Below, in pieces: positions 1-11,966 of a DNA stretch of 64,000 bases. The translations under genes and the position numbers were made by a program. This DNA is from Morella rubra (lineage: Eukaryota > Streptophyta > Magnoliopsida > Fagales > Myricaceae): the NCBI GenBank assembly GCA_003952965.2, contig CM025856.1, forward strand, positions 17,257,011 to 17,321,010, read 5' to 3'. Positions within the stretch are counted from its first letter, which is position 1; each line of letters opens with the position of its first letter. The notes beneath the pieces are model-generated. The model searched no databases, was not told where the DNA came from, and saw only the letters and a list, made by a program, of their open reading frames with translations.

Positions 1-847
1 TGTACCTTTGTCAACTATTGTGCCCGTCATTTTTTTTAGTATTAATTTATGACTTGGTTATTACTTGATTTAGCAAGGAATAATTTAATTTGATTAAAAA
101 GTGTATTTTAAGGCCTTTATTATTTTTTTAAGAAGAGAGAAGTGTTTGGACTTAGGCTTGACCAGTTTTGGGGCTGATTAGAGGGCTGAAAATCTTTTTG
201 ATTTATAGGCTTTAGGGACTAATTAATTATGGCTTAATGGACTTTTGAAAATTAGAAGCTTAGAATTAGACTTAAATGGGTTAAGGTTTGGCTTGTTATT
301 AAGCCCAATGCTAAAGGAGAATCAAGCTATGTGGAGAAGAAATGATTACGAGAATAATTCATCACGGTGATGTAATTAGGGAGATGAACAAGTGTCAAAA
401 TATGGAATTTTACCACCCAAATTAATGGCCACTCAAATTATGTTGCTTCTTGTAGTAAACTAGGTGTGTAATTATTTAACCCCTAATTGGGTAAGTTTTC
501 GTCAGTTCCTTTTGTTTTTACAGTCTGATTTAAGGTGAAAGAGATACCTTGAGTCTCATTTTTTTTCCAGCACTTTCATTTTCGATGTGAGAGAGAGAGA
601 AACAGAACTCCAAGAATTTTCATTGCAAGCATGAATCCGGTTGGTTTAGGTCTCCTTCTCCTCTCCTCTTATATTTTCTTTCTTATTTTCTAGTGTTAAC
701 CCTTAGCGAACTCTTATTTTTGTTATAGGTGAAGATATTTAGTGAAAAGGGGTCATCAAGCCAAGGTAAGAGTAGAGAACATATAGTTTTGGTTGGGACT
801 TGTGGTGTAACTGTGTAGTTTAAATTTTGATGTCAAATATGATAGTT
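1..847. other. non-coding stretch left of MULE-1
   Basis: No gene is supported here. The DNA is AT-rich with many stops in all frames and a short GA run near 590. It could be part of an old LTR or other repeat, but no boundary or protein trace is visible. Confidence 0.4.
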
Positions 848-855
848 TTAAATCT

Positions 856-1030
856 GGGGATAAATACAAAATAGGTCCCTAAAAAATTTCGAGCATAACA
901 TAAGTCCCTTAAGTTGGTCTGCTTTTATTTTGAGTCCTTCCATCCATCTCCATTAAAAAAACTAATGGTCCAGCAAAACAGTTCAGAAATTTGTCCACGT
1001 CAACCCATCATGTCAGAAACGCACCGTTTG
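856..1030 (+). repeat. left terminal inverted repeat of MULE-1
   Basis: About 170 bp that matches the reverse complement of the right end, including the block TTTAGGGACC read from the other strand and a block ending in a Mutator-like ACGTCA/TGTCAG pattern. The right arm has about 30 extra bases near its outer tip. Confidence 0.85.
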
Positions 1031-1213
1031 GCACCTTAACTTGTATAAAGCTAAAAAAAGTAACTGCAAGAACTTAAGGTAAGGTACCCAAACTCTCACC
1101 CAATATCGCAAATCACCCTTACCCAAGCCCTAATTGTTACCCAATCTCTCCAAACCCTGCAAATCACTCAAGCTCGTCCCTAACTGTTAACTTATCAACT
1201 GTTGCTATCTACA

Positions 1214-1511
1214 ATGTCCTCTTCATCTATGTCTTCAGCAAGTGCAGCACCTGTAAGAGTTGTGTTATGTTACTGTGGGATAGAAGCTCAGATGAGGACA
1301 TCGTGGACGAAGAAGAATCCAGGACGTAGACTCTTTAGGTGCTCAAGATATGGGCTACTTATAGTAAACTAGATCTGTGAATTTTTATTGCGAATTTCAT
1401 GTTTGATGAAATGCCAGAATGAGTTTAGATCTGCAAATTGTTTGAGTGTTTTTGGTTATTTGTACATAGGGTCCTCGGTCTTGCGAGTTCTTTGAAAGGG
1501 TCGCCCCCTAA
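1214..1511 (+). pseudogene. GRF-type zinc-finger gene of MULE-1, two exons, truncated
   Basis: Exon 1 (1214-1363) starts at an ATG in a Ser/Ala-rich leader and encodes the first half of a GRF zinc finger: CYCG, then MRTSWT, then NPGRRLFRCSRY. A GT donor lies at 1364 and an AG acceptor ends at 1469. Exon 2 (1470-1511) continues in the same phase with the second half, CEFFERV, and then meets a stop. The Cys pattern C-x-C ... C ... C and the NPGRR motif are diagnostic of the plant GRF finger, a nucleic-acid-binding module. The long coiled-coil tail usual in plant GRF proteins is missing, so this copy is probably truncated. It lies about 180 bp inside the left inverted repeat and reads towards the transposase remnant. 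What the protein does for the element is unknown. Confidence 0.65.
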
Positions 1512-1852
1512 TGTGCAAGTGTTCATCACAAGTGATTCCTGGGATGACAAGGAAAATCAAGAAGCTGGAGGCACAACTGGAGGTATAGAGAGCAAGGTAG
1601 AAGTGTCTGGTTGTGGCGTTCAGTGTGTCATGGGTGATAGAGATTTCTGTCTTCCATACTACCCTTAGAATAGTTAGGTCCTAGAGCCAATAGGTTCTAC
1701 CTTCTAACCTATAATTTGCAACCTAACTACCTTGTATTTTGTTGATATCTTTGTCAGTGAGATCTCCATTTTGTTATTGACATACATTAGTGAGTTCTCT
1801 CTGTAATTTGGGGTAGTAGTTAGTAAGTGAAGGTGGTTGTAGTAGTCGCTTT

Positions 1853-1942
1853 TGTGAAATATTATGTATTTGGATAGTTTTGTAGTAACCAACCTTTGAA
1901 GAAATATTATGTATTTGGATAATTTTGTAGTAATCAACCTTT
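1853..1942. repeat. two-copy tandem repeat inside MULE-1
   Basis: A unit of about 45-48 bp containing GAAATATTATGTATTTGGAT and TTTTGTAGTAA occurs twice in a row with few differences. It lies in the non-coding centre of MULE-1, between the two convergent genes. Confidence 0.8.
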
Positions 1943-2306
1943 TGTGAGATATGTTTGGAGGCATTTGACAGATTTGTGCATATTCAATTTGAACCAAACT
2001 CACCTAATATTGAAGTACTAGGTTCACAACATAATACAAGTACCCACAAACCAAAGTCATAATGCCATTTTCTGAAACCATATGCTGTAACTTAAAATAA
2101 GTGTACCTGTAAAGTAAAATAATTGTATCAAAGAATCACAAAATACCACATCTACCAACTTGGCATATTCATCACATGTAACCAATTACAAAAGTTGTTT
2201 CCTCTCAAAATATATTCATCACATCCTAGGTACTAGATTCATCATTTCCTAGGTACCAGATTCATAAAACAAGTACCAAAATACATTCATCACATTCGCC
2301 GATTCA

Positions 2307-3232
2307 TTATGAAGCATTAATTCTCCACCCACAACCAGCCTTGCACTCACATCGAACCCTCAGCTTGTCATTCTTCAATAACTTGTACTCAAACCCGTTC
2401 TGGATTGAATAAACCTTCAATGCCTTCTTGAATTGCTTGGGGCCTCTAAACTTGAGTTCAACAGCCAAGTGAATCCTCATTTTAACGTCATTGTTGTCTA
2501 GAAACTCTAGGTATCTATGTATGACTCGCCCATCAGTATCTTCGTCCCTTTCTGACATGCTATCCAATGCATCACTGTCAGTGGCATTTGAGTCAATATC
2601 ACTACCACCATCTACCGCTTCAGTATCCCCAACCCCAAACGACCTTTCTTTACCAATGGAACTTTCAGCATTTGTATTAGCCTCAGCATACAGGTTCTCA
2701 TCCTCTTTATCTATCTCTTGCAAATCATATAGATGATCTGCCTTGGGACCATTTCCAACATCTTGCTCTTTAACAGCTTCGGCCTCCACACCAGCTGCCA
2801 CACCAACCTCCACACCAGCAATGTCACCAGCCTTTTCACTAGCCTCTACCCCAACAAAGTCTACACCAACAATTTCTTTAAATAGAGTAAGGGAAGGTTG
2901 GGGTTTACAATCGTCAATGATATCAGCAATGTCAACACCATGTTCCACATATATGTGGAGGACATTTTTTTTTTAGTTTCTACTCTATTAATGATCTCAA
3001 TGACTTCTGAATCATTGCTAACACGCCTCAAGTCATTGAGGCTCTCATTCCCAAGCAAGTACTAGTACCTGTGCTCTTTACTTTACCCAAGAACTTGCAT
3101 CACATCCCATACATCCACGAGTGTTAGGAAATCATATTCAAGTCTCCCAACATTGTACACTTCTCCACCAATATAAGTCAATGGTAAGCCTTCGAGAGTC
3201 CCACTATGGTGGTCTAAAATGTTGACTTTCAT
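2307..3232 (-). pseudogene. MULE-1 transposase remnant (PB1-like domain and MuDR DNA-binding domain)
   Basis: On minus an ATG at 3232 begins a short PB1-like segment with the hallmark TYIGGEV and an acidic Asp/Tyr stretch, ending near 3090. After a break, an open frame (2948-2307) carries a long acidic, Val/Glu-rich linker. It ends in the MuDR N-terminal DNA-binding domain: LKFRGPKQFKKALKVYSI, then a basic Cys stretch RVRCECKAGCGWRI. Two stops follow at once. The family's catalytic DDE domain, SWIM finger and CCHC knuckle are absent, so no transposition activity is expected. The same domain order, with the catalytic part, is seen in MULE-2 at 41-44.6 kb, which supports the identification. The gene reads inward from the right end of the element. 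Confidence 0.75.
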
Positions 3233-4077
3233 ATATGTTTACACAAAAATAAAAAAATGTTCAGGTCAAACAATAAATAAAGAGTTTAGGGACCTAGAAT
3301 GCCACATATACAACCCATTTGTGTGACTTAATGTGCATGGATTGAAGATGACTTTAGGAACTTAGAATACCACATGCATATGCAATTCGAAGACTCTCAA
3401 GTGCAAATACAGAATACCACATGCACATCCATTAAATTTTGAAACTTGAGGCCACTTTGGGGACAATGGAAAAGTTAGTTCAATAAAGAAACAATAAAGG
3501 ACCACTCTGGCTCAAAACACAATAGTATATTCCACTTAACGAAACAGCAAAGTCGAAACTGACTCCAATATAGCCAAACTCAAAACTGACCAGTTCATTT
3601 TGTTATTTAATCAGTTTAGGACAAATGAAACAACAATAAAGTAACTGAACACAGCATGTGTAGAGTACTTCCACTCAAACTCGGGAGCACATTACAAACA
3701 AAGTCAACATTCAACACCAATCCATTCCAGAAAATGACAAACAATAAAGTACTCCCACTCCACTATCTACTAAACCTACTAACAACAAATATTGACAACA
3801 AGCTTAATGTAGAACAAACGAAAAAGATGAAAAATACCTTATTTGATAACAGACAATGTTCTCGTGATATAAGGCAAATTTTTCAGCAACAATGTTTGGG
3901 ATATTGGGGATAATTGGTAAACACTAGGGCTCGGGTATAAGGGTTTGATGAGCAGCCAAATTGGAGAGCTTGTGAAATATCTAGGGCTCAGGTTTGAGAA
4001 ACCAAGTCCTAGTGAATTTATAAATACTATTTTTACTTCTAAGTATAAGTGGGCGTGGCAAACGAGATGGTGCGTTT

Positions 4078-4296
4078 CAATTTGGCTGACATGGTGGGTG
4101 GGCTGAGGTGGATAAATGGCTGACATGGAAAAATTACTGACGTGTGTTACTGGACCATTAGTTTTGTTAACGGAGATTGATGGAAGGACTCAAAATAAAA
4201 GCAAACTAACTTAAGGGGCTTATGTTATGCTCGAAATTTTTTAGGGACCTATTTAATTTTGGCGTAAACCAGAGGCACCGATTTTGTATTTATCCC
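4078..4296 (-). repeat. right terminal inverted repeat of MULE-1
   Basis: Reverse complement of 856-1030 with scattered mismatches and a short insertion close to the outer end (about 4255-4281). The outermost 16 bases match the left tip. Confidence 0.85.
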
Positions 4297-4542
4297 TTAA
4301 ATCTATAATTTAGTCTTGAATGCGATATCCAGTTTAGTTTTAAGTATTTATGGTTGATCTCTACTGAAAAATAATAAGCATGACCGATTATTTGGACAAA
4401 GAAAAATAATGGAGACCATGCAGGCTTAAGTTAATGTTTGGATAACTCTTTCACATGGCTTAAATACTTGTGTTTCCTTTAAATGTATATGATTTTATGT
4501 AGACATGTGCAAGTAAAAACCCTTTTGTTGCATATTAGAAAT

Positions 4543-5162
4543 GACTTAATTAGTTCACTAGTCTCTGAGGTATATTGCCTAATCTCAAATTGGTCCCTAG
4601 GGTAAGTTTTTCGTCCTAGACTGGTTCTTGTGAAATGTTTTGTGTCCTGAGGTGGTCATTTTGTTAGCTAAAGTCACCCCGTAAATGAAAAAAATTCAAC
4701 GTTACTAACAGAGACATGTGTTAACCAATTACCAATAACAACATGTTCTCTTTAATTTCTAAATCAACCAGTATGCCATGTATCATTGGTCCAAATTAAT
4801 TTTAATTTCACCTCAAATTCTCTATGTTTGATAGGGAAAAAATTGTCCTTCAGAACTATACCTTAAACACTAGGTTGGTTCAACCTGATGTAGATAATTT
4901 GAGGTAGAAGTAAGATTAATGGGCCCCAATCACATGGGGCACACTAGTGATTTGACAATTAATGAGGACACGTGGTTATTGGCAAATGATTAACACGTGT
5001 CCCTATTAGCTATGTTGGATTTTTTTTCATTTACGGGATAACTCAAGTTGACAAAATGACTACCGTAGACCATAAAAGAATTCTATGGGGACAAGTTAAG
5101 ACGAAACTTACCCTATAACCTAGTTTGAGATTGAGCAATACCTCAAAGACTAGTGGACTAAT
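4543..5162. mobile_element. foldback MITE of Mutator type
   Basis: Two arms of roughly 240 bp are inverted copies of each other with moderate divergence; compare the left ATTAGTTCACTAGTCTCTG with the right-end complement ATTAGTCCACTAGTCTTTG. The element is flanked by a 10-bp direct repeat TATTAGAAAT (4533-4542 and 5163-5172). The duplication length, the long arms and the ACACGTGT/ACGTGG motifs in the arms suggest a Mutator-type MITE. It has no coding capacity. A short extra GACTTA lies between the left duplication and the recognisable arm. Confidence 0.85.
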
Positions 5163-5172
5163 TATTAGAAAT

Positions 5173-6387
5173 TTTCCATTTGAAGCCATGTAACTCACAT
5201 GTGGTCTATAAATTTGAGAGCATGTATGTCTAGTTTAATTTACTCCACTAGCGGAACTTGTGGTCTGTTTTGATATGAAATCTGGCCATTTGAGTTGCTG
5301 ATTTATGTGTCTAATTGAGAGCTGAAAGTACATGGTAGATTAATGCATGTTAAAGTTAGTGAAAAACATGAGATAAATGAACCTCAAAGTATGGACGTAG
5401 ATGCATGTGGATTTGAACCTAATTGTAATTGATTCGTGTTTTGTTTAAAGTGGTTAATGTAGTTATGATATGATGCATATAATATGGAAAAGCATGAAAA
5501 ATGGCAGTGAAAAATTGATGCTTAAATCAGTTTATAAATAGAGCAATGCTTCGATTATATGTTGCTTGCAGCTTGTTTGATGTTGTCAAGTATAATGGAC
5601 TCTATGGCTGGAATGACTTTGTTATATACACACAAGGTCCTCGATAATTAAATGTAAATGAATATAATGTTTTGACATGATAATTTTGCCAACCAACTAA
5701 TGCATTTACAAAACAAGTACCTATGTTCTAATAAGGTAAATAAAAGAATAGTTGAAAAATTGCATGGAAAGGGCAACCGATCGAATAACTAGAGGAAAAA
5801 TGGAGCATTAAGTGGGCCATTAGCTTAGAATTTTCCATAATCAAATTTTAATTTGTAATTTGATGTGAACCTAGATAATCAGAGCTTAAATCAAATAGGT
5901 AAGAGATAAACATTAAATTTTAAAGGTGCTTAGAAATGCTTCTTAAAAATACTAGAAATTGTAGCCCATATTGTTACATGTCACTTTGATTGTTTATTTA
6001 TGTAATCATGATATTATCCTGAGCATCCCCATGTTCATATTGTTACATGTCACTTTGATTATACTGCTTGTTTGGTGTTATCATGAGTCTTATGACTCGC
6101 ACTGTTTGTTATTTATTTTATTTATGATTGCTTACTTAATAGACCATAAGGGTACACGAGATCCATCAAAATTTCAACCATGAGATTCAACGACATATGG
6201 TCTAGATCCTTATTTAGCACTAGATCACCTATGATGTGGTGATTGAGCATTTATATATTGTTATGTAATTGGTATTTTGTAAACCCTAAGAGCCAAAACT
6301 AGGGTTGATCATCGAGAGTGGAAACTAGTACCTAGTGGTACCGGTACCCAATATCCTCGAAGGGCGGTGGCGGTTCATCACTTTCAC
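5173..6387. other. non-coding stretch
   Basis: No coding signal. A phrase of about 24 bases around TTGTTACATGTCACTTTGAT appears twice (about 5970 and 6038). A perfect palindrome GGTACCGGTACC lies near 6340. Confidence 0.4.
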
Positions 6388-6408
6388 TGTTTTGTTTTGT
6401 TTTTGTTT

Positions 6409-6440
<32 letters not shown>
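6388..6440. repeat. TTTTG pentanucleotide microsatellite
   Basis: A run of TTTTG units with slipped lengths, directly before the 81-bp satellite. Confidence 0.85.
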
Positions 6441-6539
6441 TCCATTTTCATATGAAAACGATGTCGTAGATAACATTAGAACAAAACTACCACATACAAG
6501 AGTTGCTAATATCAATGCTATAATAACGTTTATTCTAAC

Positions 6540-7495
6540 AAAGACAATAAAACTTGTATAAGGAAAGATATCACTAGAATTGACGAATTTGTATAACGAA
6601 AGATATAGACAACAAATGGAAAGATATCGCCAGAGCTGTACAAGGAAATATACAACCAAAGCTGTACAAGGAAAGATATCATTAGAATTGGTGAATTTGT
6701 GCAAGGAAAGATATAGATAGTAAAGGGAAACATATCGCGAGAGCTGTACAAGGAAACATATTACTAGAATTGGTGAATCAATACTAAGAAAGATATGGAC
6801 AGCAAAGGAAAAGACATCGCCAAAGCTGTACAAGTAAACATATCGCCAAAATTGATGAATCAATACAAGAAAAGATATGGACAACAAAGAGAAAGATATT
6901 AAGAGAGCTGTACAAGGAAACATATTGCCAAAATTGGTGAATCAATACAAGGAAAGATATGGACAACAAAGTGAAAGACATCGCTATAGTTGTTTAAGGA
7001 AACATATCATAGAATTGGTGAATCAATACAAGGAAAGATGTGGACATCAAAGGGAAAGATATCGCCAGAGTTGTACAAGGAAAGATATAATCAAAGTTGT
7101 ACAAGGAAAGATATCACCAGAATTGAAATATACAAGGAAAGATATGAACAGCAAAGGAAAGATATTTAAAGGAAAGACATCGCCAAAGCTGTACAAGGAA
7201 ACATATTGCTAGAATTGGTGAATCAATATAAGGAAAAATATGTATAGCAAAGGGAAATATATCGCGAGAGCTGTACAAGGAAACATATCGCCGAAATTGG
7301 TGAATCAATACAAGGAAAGATATGGACATCAAAGGGAAAGACATCGCCACAACTATATAAGGAAACATATCACATAATTGGTGAATCAATACAATGAAAG
7401 ATATGGACAGCAAAGGAAAAGATATCGCCAGAGCTGTATAAGGAAAGATATTTCAAGAATTGGCGAATCTGTACAAGGAAAGATATGGACGGCAA
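6540..7495. repeat. 81-bp tandem satellite, about 12 units
   Basis: The phrase GGTGAATCAATACAAGGAAA, or a close variant, recurs at about 6770, 6857, 6937, 7017, 7218, 7300, 7380 and 7461, a spacing of about 80-85 bp and mostly 81. Each unit is built from shorter sub-repeats such as ACAAGGAAAGATAT, AGCAAAGGGAAAGA and ATCGCCAGAGCTGT, so a short ancestral repeat was probably amplified into a higher-order unit. Because 81 is divisible by three, several minus frames stay open across many units; these are a by-product and not genes. A gap in the spacing near 7100-7200 marks rearranged units. Confidence 0.88.
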
Positions 7496-8112
7496 ATGAT
7501 ACATTTTGAGTTTTTCCTCTGTCGCCGCTCGTGTCTCTTTTATCCCCCGAATTGGCCAGCCACACCCACCTCTCTTTCTCTATCACTCATCGATAACGCC
7601 CATCAGTACCAACATTCACTGGTTATCGAGCTAAACCGGAACGGTGTTTGCATCCCGTTAGGCAACACTGGCATGGGTGGTGCCAGTGCTGGTAGGGGCA
7701 AAAACCGTCATCGGCACCGTCCTATATATATATTTTGTGGGTTGAGTCATCTGCTATATTTTGTTGATGGAAATTTAGTGCTGAAGAACTCATTTACTAA
7801 TAGTAAATATTATACTTGATACGTTCTTCTAGCATTTAGTTGCTGCTATCATTTATGTTGTGTAAATATTTGTATAAAAGTTCAGGTTAACCTTCCAAAC
7901 ATATCTTACTTATGCGATAGCTTTTTGGCAGCACGATATATATATTATAACTTTTGGAATGAGAAACGTGGACCCAATATTTTGTTAATAGTCCATAGTT
8001 TTAACATTTTTGGTAAATCCTTGTAGCAAAGGATAGCCTACTTTAGTCATACACTTGTATGTGGAGATTTCTATATCTATTTTGAGTAAATGATTCTAAT
8101 GTTATGTTATTT
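7496..8112. other. non-coding stretch between satellite and solo LTR
   Basis: No gene is supported. The first 230 bases are relatively GC-rich (7520-7730) and may belong to the same repeat as the satellite, since a similar GC-rich patch lies on the other side of it (6330-6380). Confidence 0.35.
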
Positions 8113-8117
8113 TTAAC

Positions 8118-9041
8118 TGTGATACCCGTAACCTTTTGAGCTACTTGTGAGATTCTTGAGTTAAGGTTTTGTTTTTATTATCTTTAGTAAATGTGATATT
8201 TTGGTACTTGTTTTATTTTCTTTAATTGCTAAATTCATGATCTTAGTGTTTTGATTAATAGTTATAATTTAATTAATTGCTTATAGAATTTCTTTCCTTT
8301 AATTTTAATCTTTGGAATTTTGATCCCAATTTTTATTAGTATCACATGTGTTTCATTTAATGTTTCAGATTAATTTGATTCAAATTTAATATATGTGGCC
8401 GAATTTTCCTTTTTAAATATTTTATTTTACCTTGGTTTTAATAAATTCTCTTTCTTATATTAATGTGATGTTATTTGTTAATTTGATTTTATTATTTCAG
8501 GATATTTGAGCTTAATTATTTTATAATGCTTGTTTAATTGCATTTAAATTTCAATTGGGCCTAGGGTTGTTGAATTATAGACTTGAGCCTATGAAAATGA
8601 GTTGGGCCGAAGCCCATTAGTGCATGGAAGCCCAAAACCCACCCAAGCCACTCCACATACACTTGGTCGGCTAATTTAGTGAAGGAAATTTGTAAATCTT
8701 ATCTTGTTGGCCATGTGTCAAAAACTCTTTCTCCTACGAGTAAAGATTCAATGAATATAATAAATTTCTTGTCTCCATAAATCATTATGTCTCCATAATT
8801 ATAGCATGCCCCTAGTTAATTAGAGAGAATAAAGACAAAAATAAAGATGTAAAAGCACATGAGACTCACAGCAATGCTTATTGCCGTGAGTCAAGAAAGA
8901 GAAAAAGGGGGAAGAAAAGAATGAAGAGAGAAGTTATGAGGAGAGAGAGAGAGGAAAGAGAGAGAGAAGTAATGAAGAAAGAGACAAGGCATTTAAGCCT
9001 TTTGTGCAACTCATGGACGATATTCTGTATTTTAGCTGTGC

Positions 9042-9079
<38 letters not shown>

Positions 9080-11602
9080 AGAAGAGAAAAGAAGAGAGAA
9101 AAGGGAGGATCGACCAAGAAAAAGAGAGGGAAATGAAGAGAAAGAAGAAGAAAATGAAAGAGGAGAAGGACTTGTATTCAAGTATAGGTAAGGGCTAGTT
9201 TTATGCATATTTGGTTAGGAAAAATGTGGGATTGAGCTTTTTTTGGTTGCTGTCAATGTGAAATCTTTGTTATACATGTTAGTTTCACTGAAAAATATGT
9301 TCAACTTAGTTTTTATCATGATACAAAGTGTAAATAATAGTTGCATGTGAATACTTATGTCTATGATGACTTTTACATGCTTTTGTTGAGAAACTTTGTG
9401 ATGAAAGAGGTTTGATATGAACCGAATGGCAAGGGATGGATTTTATGGTTGAAATGGCAGATCAAGGCCATGGAAATGAAGCCAAGAGGGCTTGAGACGA
9501 AGTTTTGAAGCAAAATGTTCAAGCATGTGTTGTTTTGATGATTTTGAAGAAAGTTATGAGGTTACATGTGATTTTTGTTATTGATCTATATTTTAATGCA
9601 TGTTGTGATTATATTGTTTCAGTTATGATGACTTAAATCATTATATCTAATGATTATAGCACATGAACATTACATGTAATGAAAAATTAGACTTTTTAAT
9701 GAAAAATCCTTGCTGTCCAAAATTTCATTGAGAATCCTTAGAGTATTTGCATGAAAATTGTATACCTGTATTCAGGGTCACAGTAGGTCCAGTAAAAATT
9801 TCAGCTCAATCGGAGGTTGGAAAAGGTCGAAAATGCCCCTGGAGGTCTCTAAGGAAGTTTCGGCATTTCACACAAAACGTTAGGGTAAAAAGGTCCAAAA
9901 GGGGAAAAATAACTTTATGGTTGTATAGAGCATGAAAAATAGATGGGGAAGCCCAAATTTGAGTCCAAACCGAGTAGAATTAGGGGCTCAAATCACAAAG
10001 CCCGTTTAGCGGCCTAATTGGACTTTAGGCCCGTTAACCTAAACAAGCCTAGAATACTTTGAAACTTTAGGGATAGGCCCAATAAGGTCTAATGAGACCC
10101 AAGAAGCCTTTATTTGGAGATTTAGGGCAGGATTAATATTTAATTATAAATTTCATGTTTAATTCTTTAATTAGTATTATAAAAGGAATAAGTTTATTAA
10201 TTCTTTATTTAAGGAAAAAGGTCTAATAATCTGAACCCATATGACTTAGAAACTGATTGAGTATTTTAAAATTCAGTTTGTTGATTTAATTTATGAAATT
10301 TTCATTTTTAATTATTCATGCATTAAAATTAAAAGTACTTTACCAGTTTATGTTTTCAAGTCATATCATTGGATGTTTGGATATGTATTTTGCATATGAA
10401 TGTATACGTGCATTAATTGCATTCACATCATAAGAGGAAAATAAATGTGAGGAACCCCCAAGCCTGCGAGGTGATTCCCGAAGAAAGAGTGACGGTACCA
10501 GACACATGTTAGGAGAGTGCAACCCCCTACTATAGGGAGTGGGTGGGCTCCTCCTGGACGCTACGGCGTCGTTTTTAAAGGTCTTGGTGTAGGTGATGCA
10601 AGACAGTTCCATGAAGAGAGGAGAGACTCACAACCCGACTGTAGGGGTGAACAAAGCAGCTACCGGGAATACCTCAGGGAACCATATGATGAGTGAATTT
10701 TCAATTGCATTGCATGCATTCTTCGTACTGTTGCTATGCCATTTATGACTTGGATCTTTGTCATTATGCTATTCATTTCGAAGCATGAGTTATATTTGTA
10801 TAAACATGCCCCTTCCTCGACCTTATTGAGTCAATATGACTCACCCTTTTTTATGTTTGTTTGTTTGCCTTTTTATTGTTAAGCGGGATGTTGGATTATT
10901 TTAAGGCGAATAGATTCTAGATGCAGGGTTTGTTTTGTATCCCTTTCGTTGTTTCTTTTATTTTTTTGATGTGTTTCAAAATTATTTTTGGACCTTGAAA
11001 CGCGGTTGTATAGGCTAGGTGGACTATAGGAAGCTCACATTTTTGTATAACCTAGGCCTATTCTCTTGTTATTCTCCCGAAGGCCCTTTTTGTACCAGAC
11101 CATGTTTGTTTAAAGGAAAATGTGTATTTCTCTATGTTGATTTTCTTTCTACAAGGTTTATCAATTTCCTTTAATCTCACCTTAATCTTTTTTAATACCA
11201 ATCAATTTTCAACCTAATTTGTTAATGAGATTTTCCTATAGAATTGCATATTATTATGATATGATATTTTATACGATTTTTTCATTTTCGTTTTAGTAAT
11301 TAACCGACTAAAGTTTTCCCAAGTAAAGTGCAAATATATCGATTTAATATTTTATGAGATTTCACTTCTTTCATTTTATGAGATTTCACTTCTTTCATTC
11401 AAGCTTCTAAACTGATTTTTATCTTCTAATTTTAATGACTTTTCTTTTAACCAATAACCGTTTTAAAACAAGTCTTCCGCTAAGTAAATTCGAGGGCATT
11501 TAAGCGATCCTAAGAGTTTTTATCGTGCGGTAATCCACGAATTTTGTGCATGCGATTACTATACGAGAGCTGAAGGGATAAGTACTAGCACAGGGCGTGA
11601 CA
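8118..11602. mobile_element. solo LTR, about 3.5 kb, probably Ty3/Gypsy
   Basis: The unit begins TGTGATACCCG and ends GGGCGTGACA, a TG...CA pair whose tips are near-inverted copies. It is flanked by a perfect 5-bp target duplication TTAAC (8113-8117 and 11603-11607). No primer-binding site, polypurine tract or gag/pol trace is seen inside, so it reads as one LTR left by recombination between the two ends of a larger element. The large size and the GGGCGTGACA tip are typical of plant Ty3/Gypsy LTRs; the lineage (a Tekay-like chromovirus is one option) is inference. The presence of the target duplication suggests that it is not extremely old. Confidence 0.72.
8930..9150. repeat. GA-rich purine tract with (GA)n microsatellite inside the solo LTR
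   Basis: Almost pure purine on the plus strand, with a clean GA dinucleotide run at about 9043-9075. It yields long low-complexity open frames on both strands that are not genes. Confidence 0.85.
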
Positions 11603-11607
11603 TTAAC

Positions 11608-11966
11608 TAATTACTAATTACTAATCTTTAATAGCGCACGTATAAGTCTTATTAACTTATTTTGACATTCTATCAATAAATAGTTTCATGCATTACTTAC
11701 TTACCGTACTTTAACTGTCATTATGTTGATCATATGTTTTCTTGTATTCAGTTACCTTTACTTATTTGCTTCCGTTATTTTTTTTTTTTGCATTGCAGGC
11801 ATTAATATTAATTACCTACTTTGATTTTGATAAGAAAAATAAGGAGATAATAAATCTTTATAAATTTGATAAGATGAGTTGAATTTTCAGACCGTAATCT
11901 CGTTTTAATTAGCATTTTAATTATATAAATAAAGTTTAGAGGTTAATACGGATGCAGGACGTCACA
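11608..11966. other. AT-rich stretch ending in an LTR-like edge
   Basis: No gene. The right edge, read on minus, starts TGTGACGTCCTGCATCC, which resembles the start of a plant LTR. The 8.1-11.6 kb solo LTR may therefore sit inside an older LTR whose edge abuts the helicase pseudogene. No matching far edge was found. Confidence 0.3.

Larger units (their letters stand above)
856..4296. mobile_element. MULE-1, a Mutator-like DNA transposon with internal deletion
   Basis: The two ends are long imperfect inverted repeats that start GGGATAAATACAAAAT on the left and, read from the other strand, on the right. They are flanked by an 8-bp direct repeat TTAAATCT (848-855 and 4297-4304); a 9-bp duplication with one changed base is also possible. 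Inside are two genes pointing at each other: a GRF zinc-finger gene on plus beside the left end, and a transposase remnant on minus beside the right end. The transposase keeps a PB1-like start and a MuDR-type DNA-binding domain but has no catalytic domain, so this is a non-autonomous deletion derivative. The long repeats, the 8-9 bp target duplication and the DNA-binding domain together identify the Mutator superfamily. Confidence 0.9.

Noticed and set aside
6540-7495. CRISPR-like array because of regular repeats
   Set aside because: Repeats are head to tail without unique spacers and the genome is a plant.
6384-7586. Long minus-strand frames encoding a repeated hydrophobic peptide (SFLVLIHQFWRYVSLYSS-like)
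   Set aside because: They are the reverse reading of an 81-bp satellite whose period is a multiple of three; there is no start context, splicing or family match.
8878-9136. Open frames rich in Arg/Glu (plus) and Ser/Leu (minus)
   Set aside because: Produced by the GA-rich purine tract inside the solo LTR.
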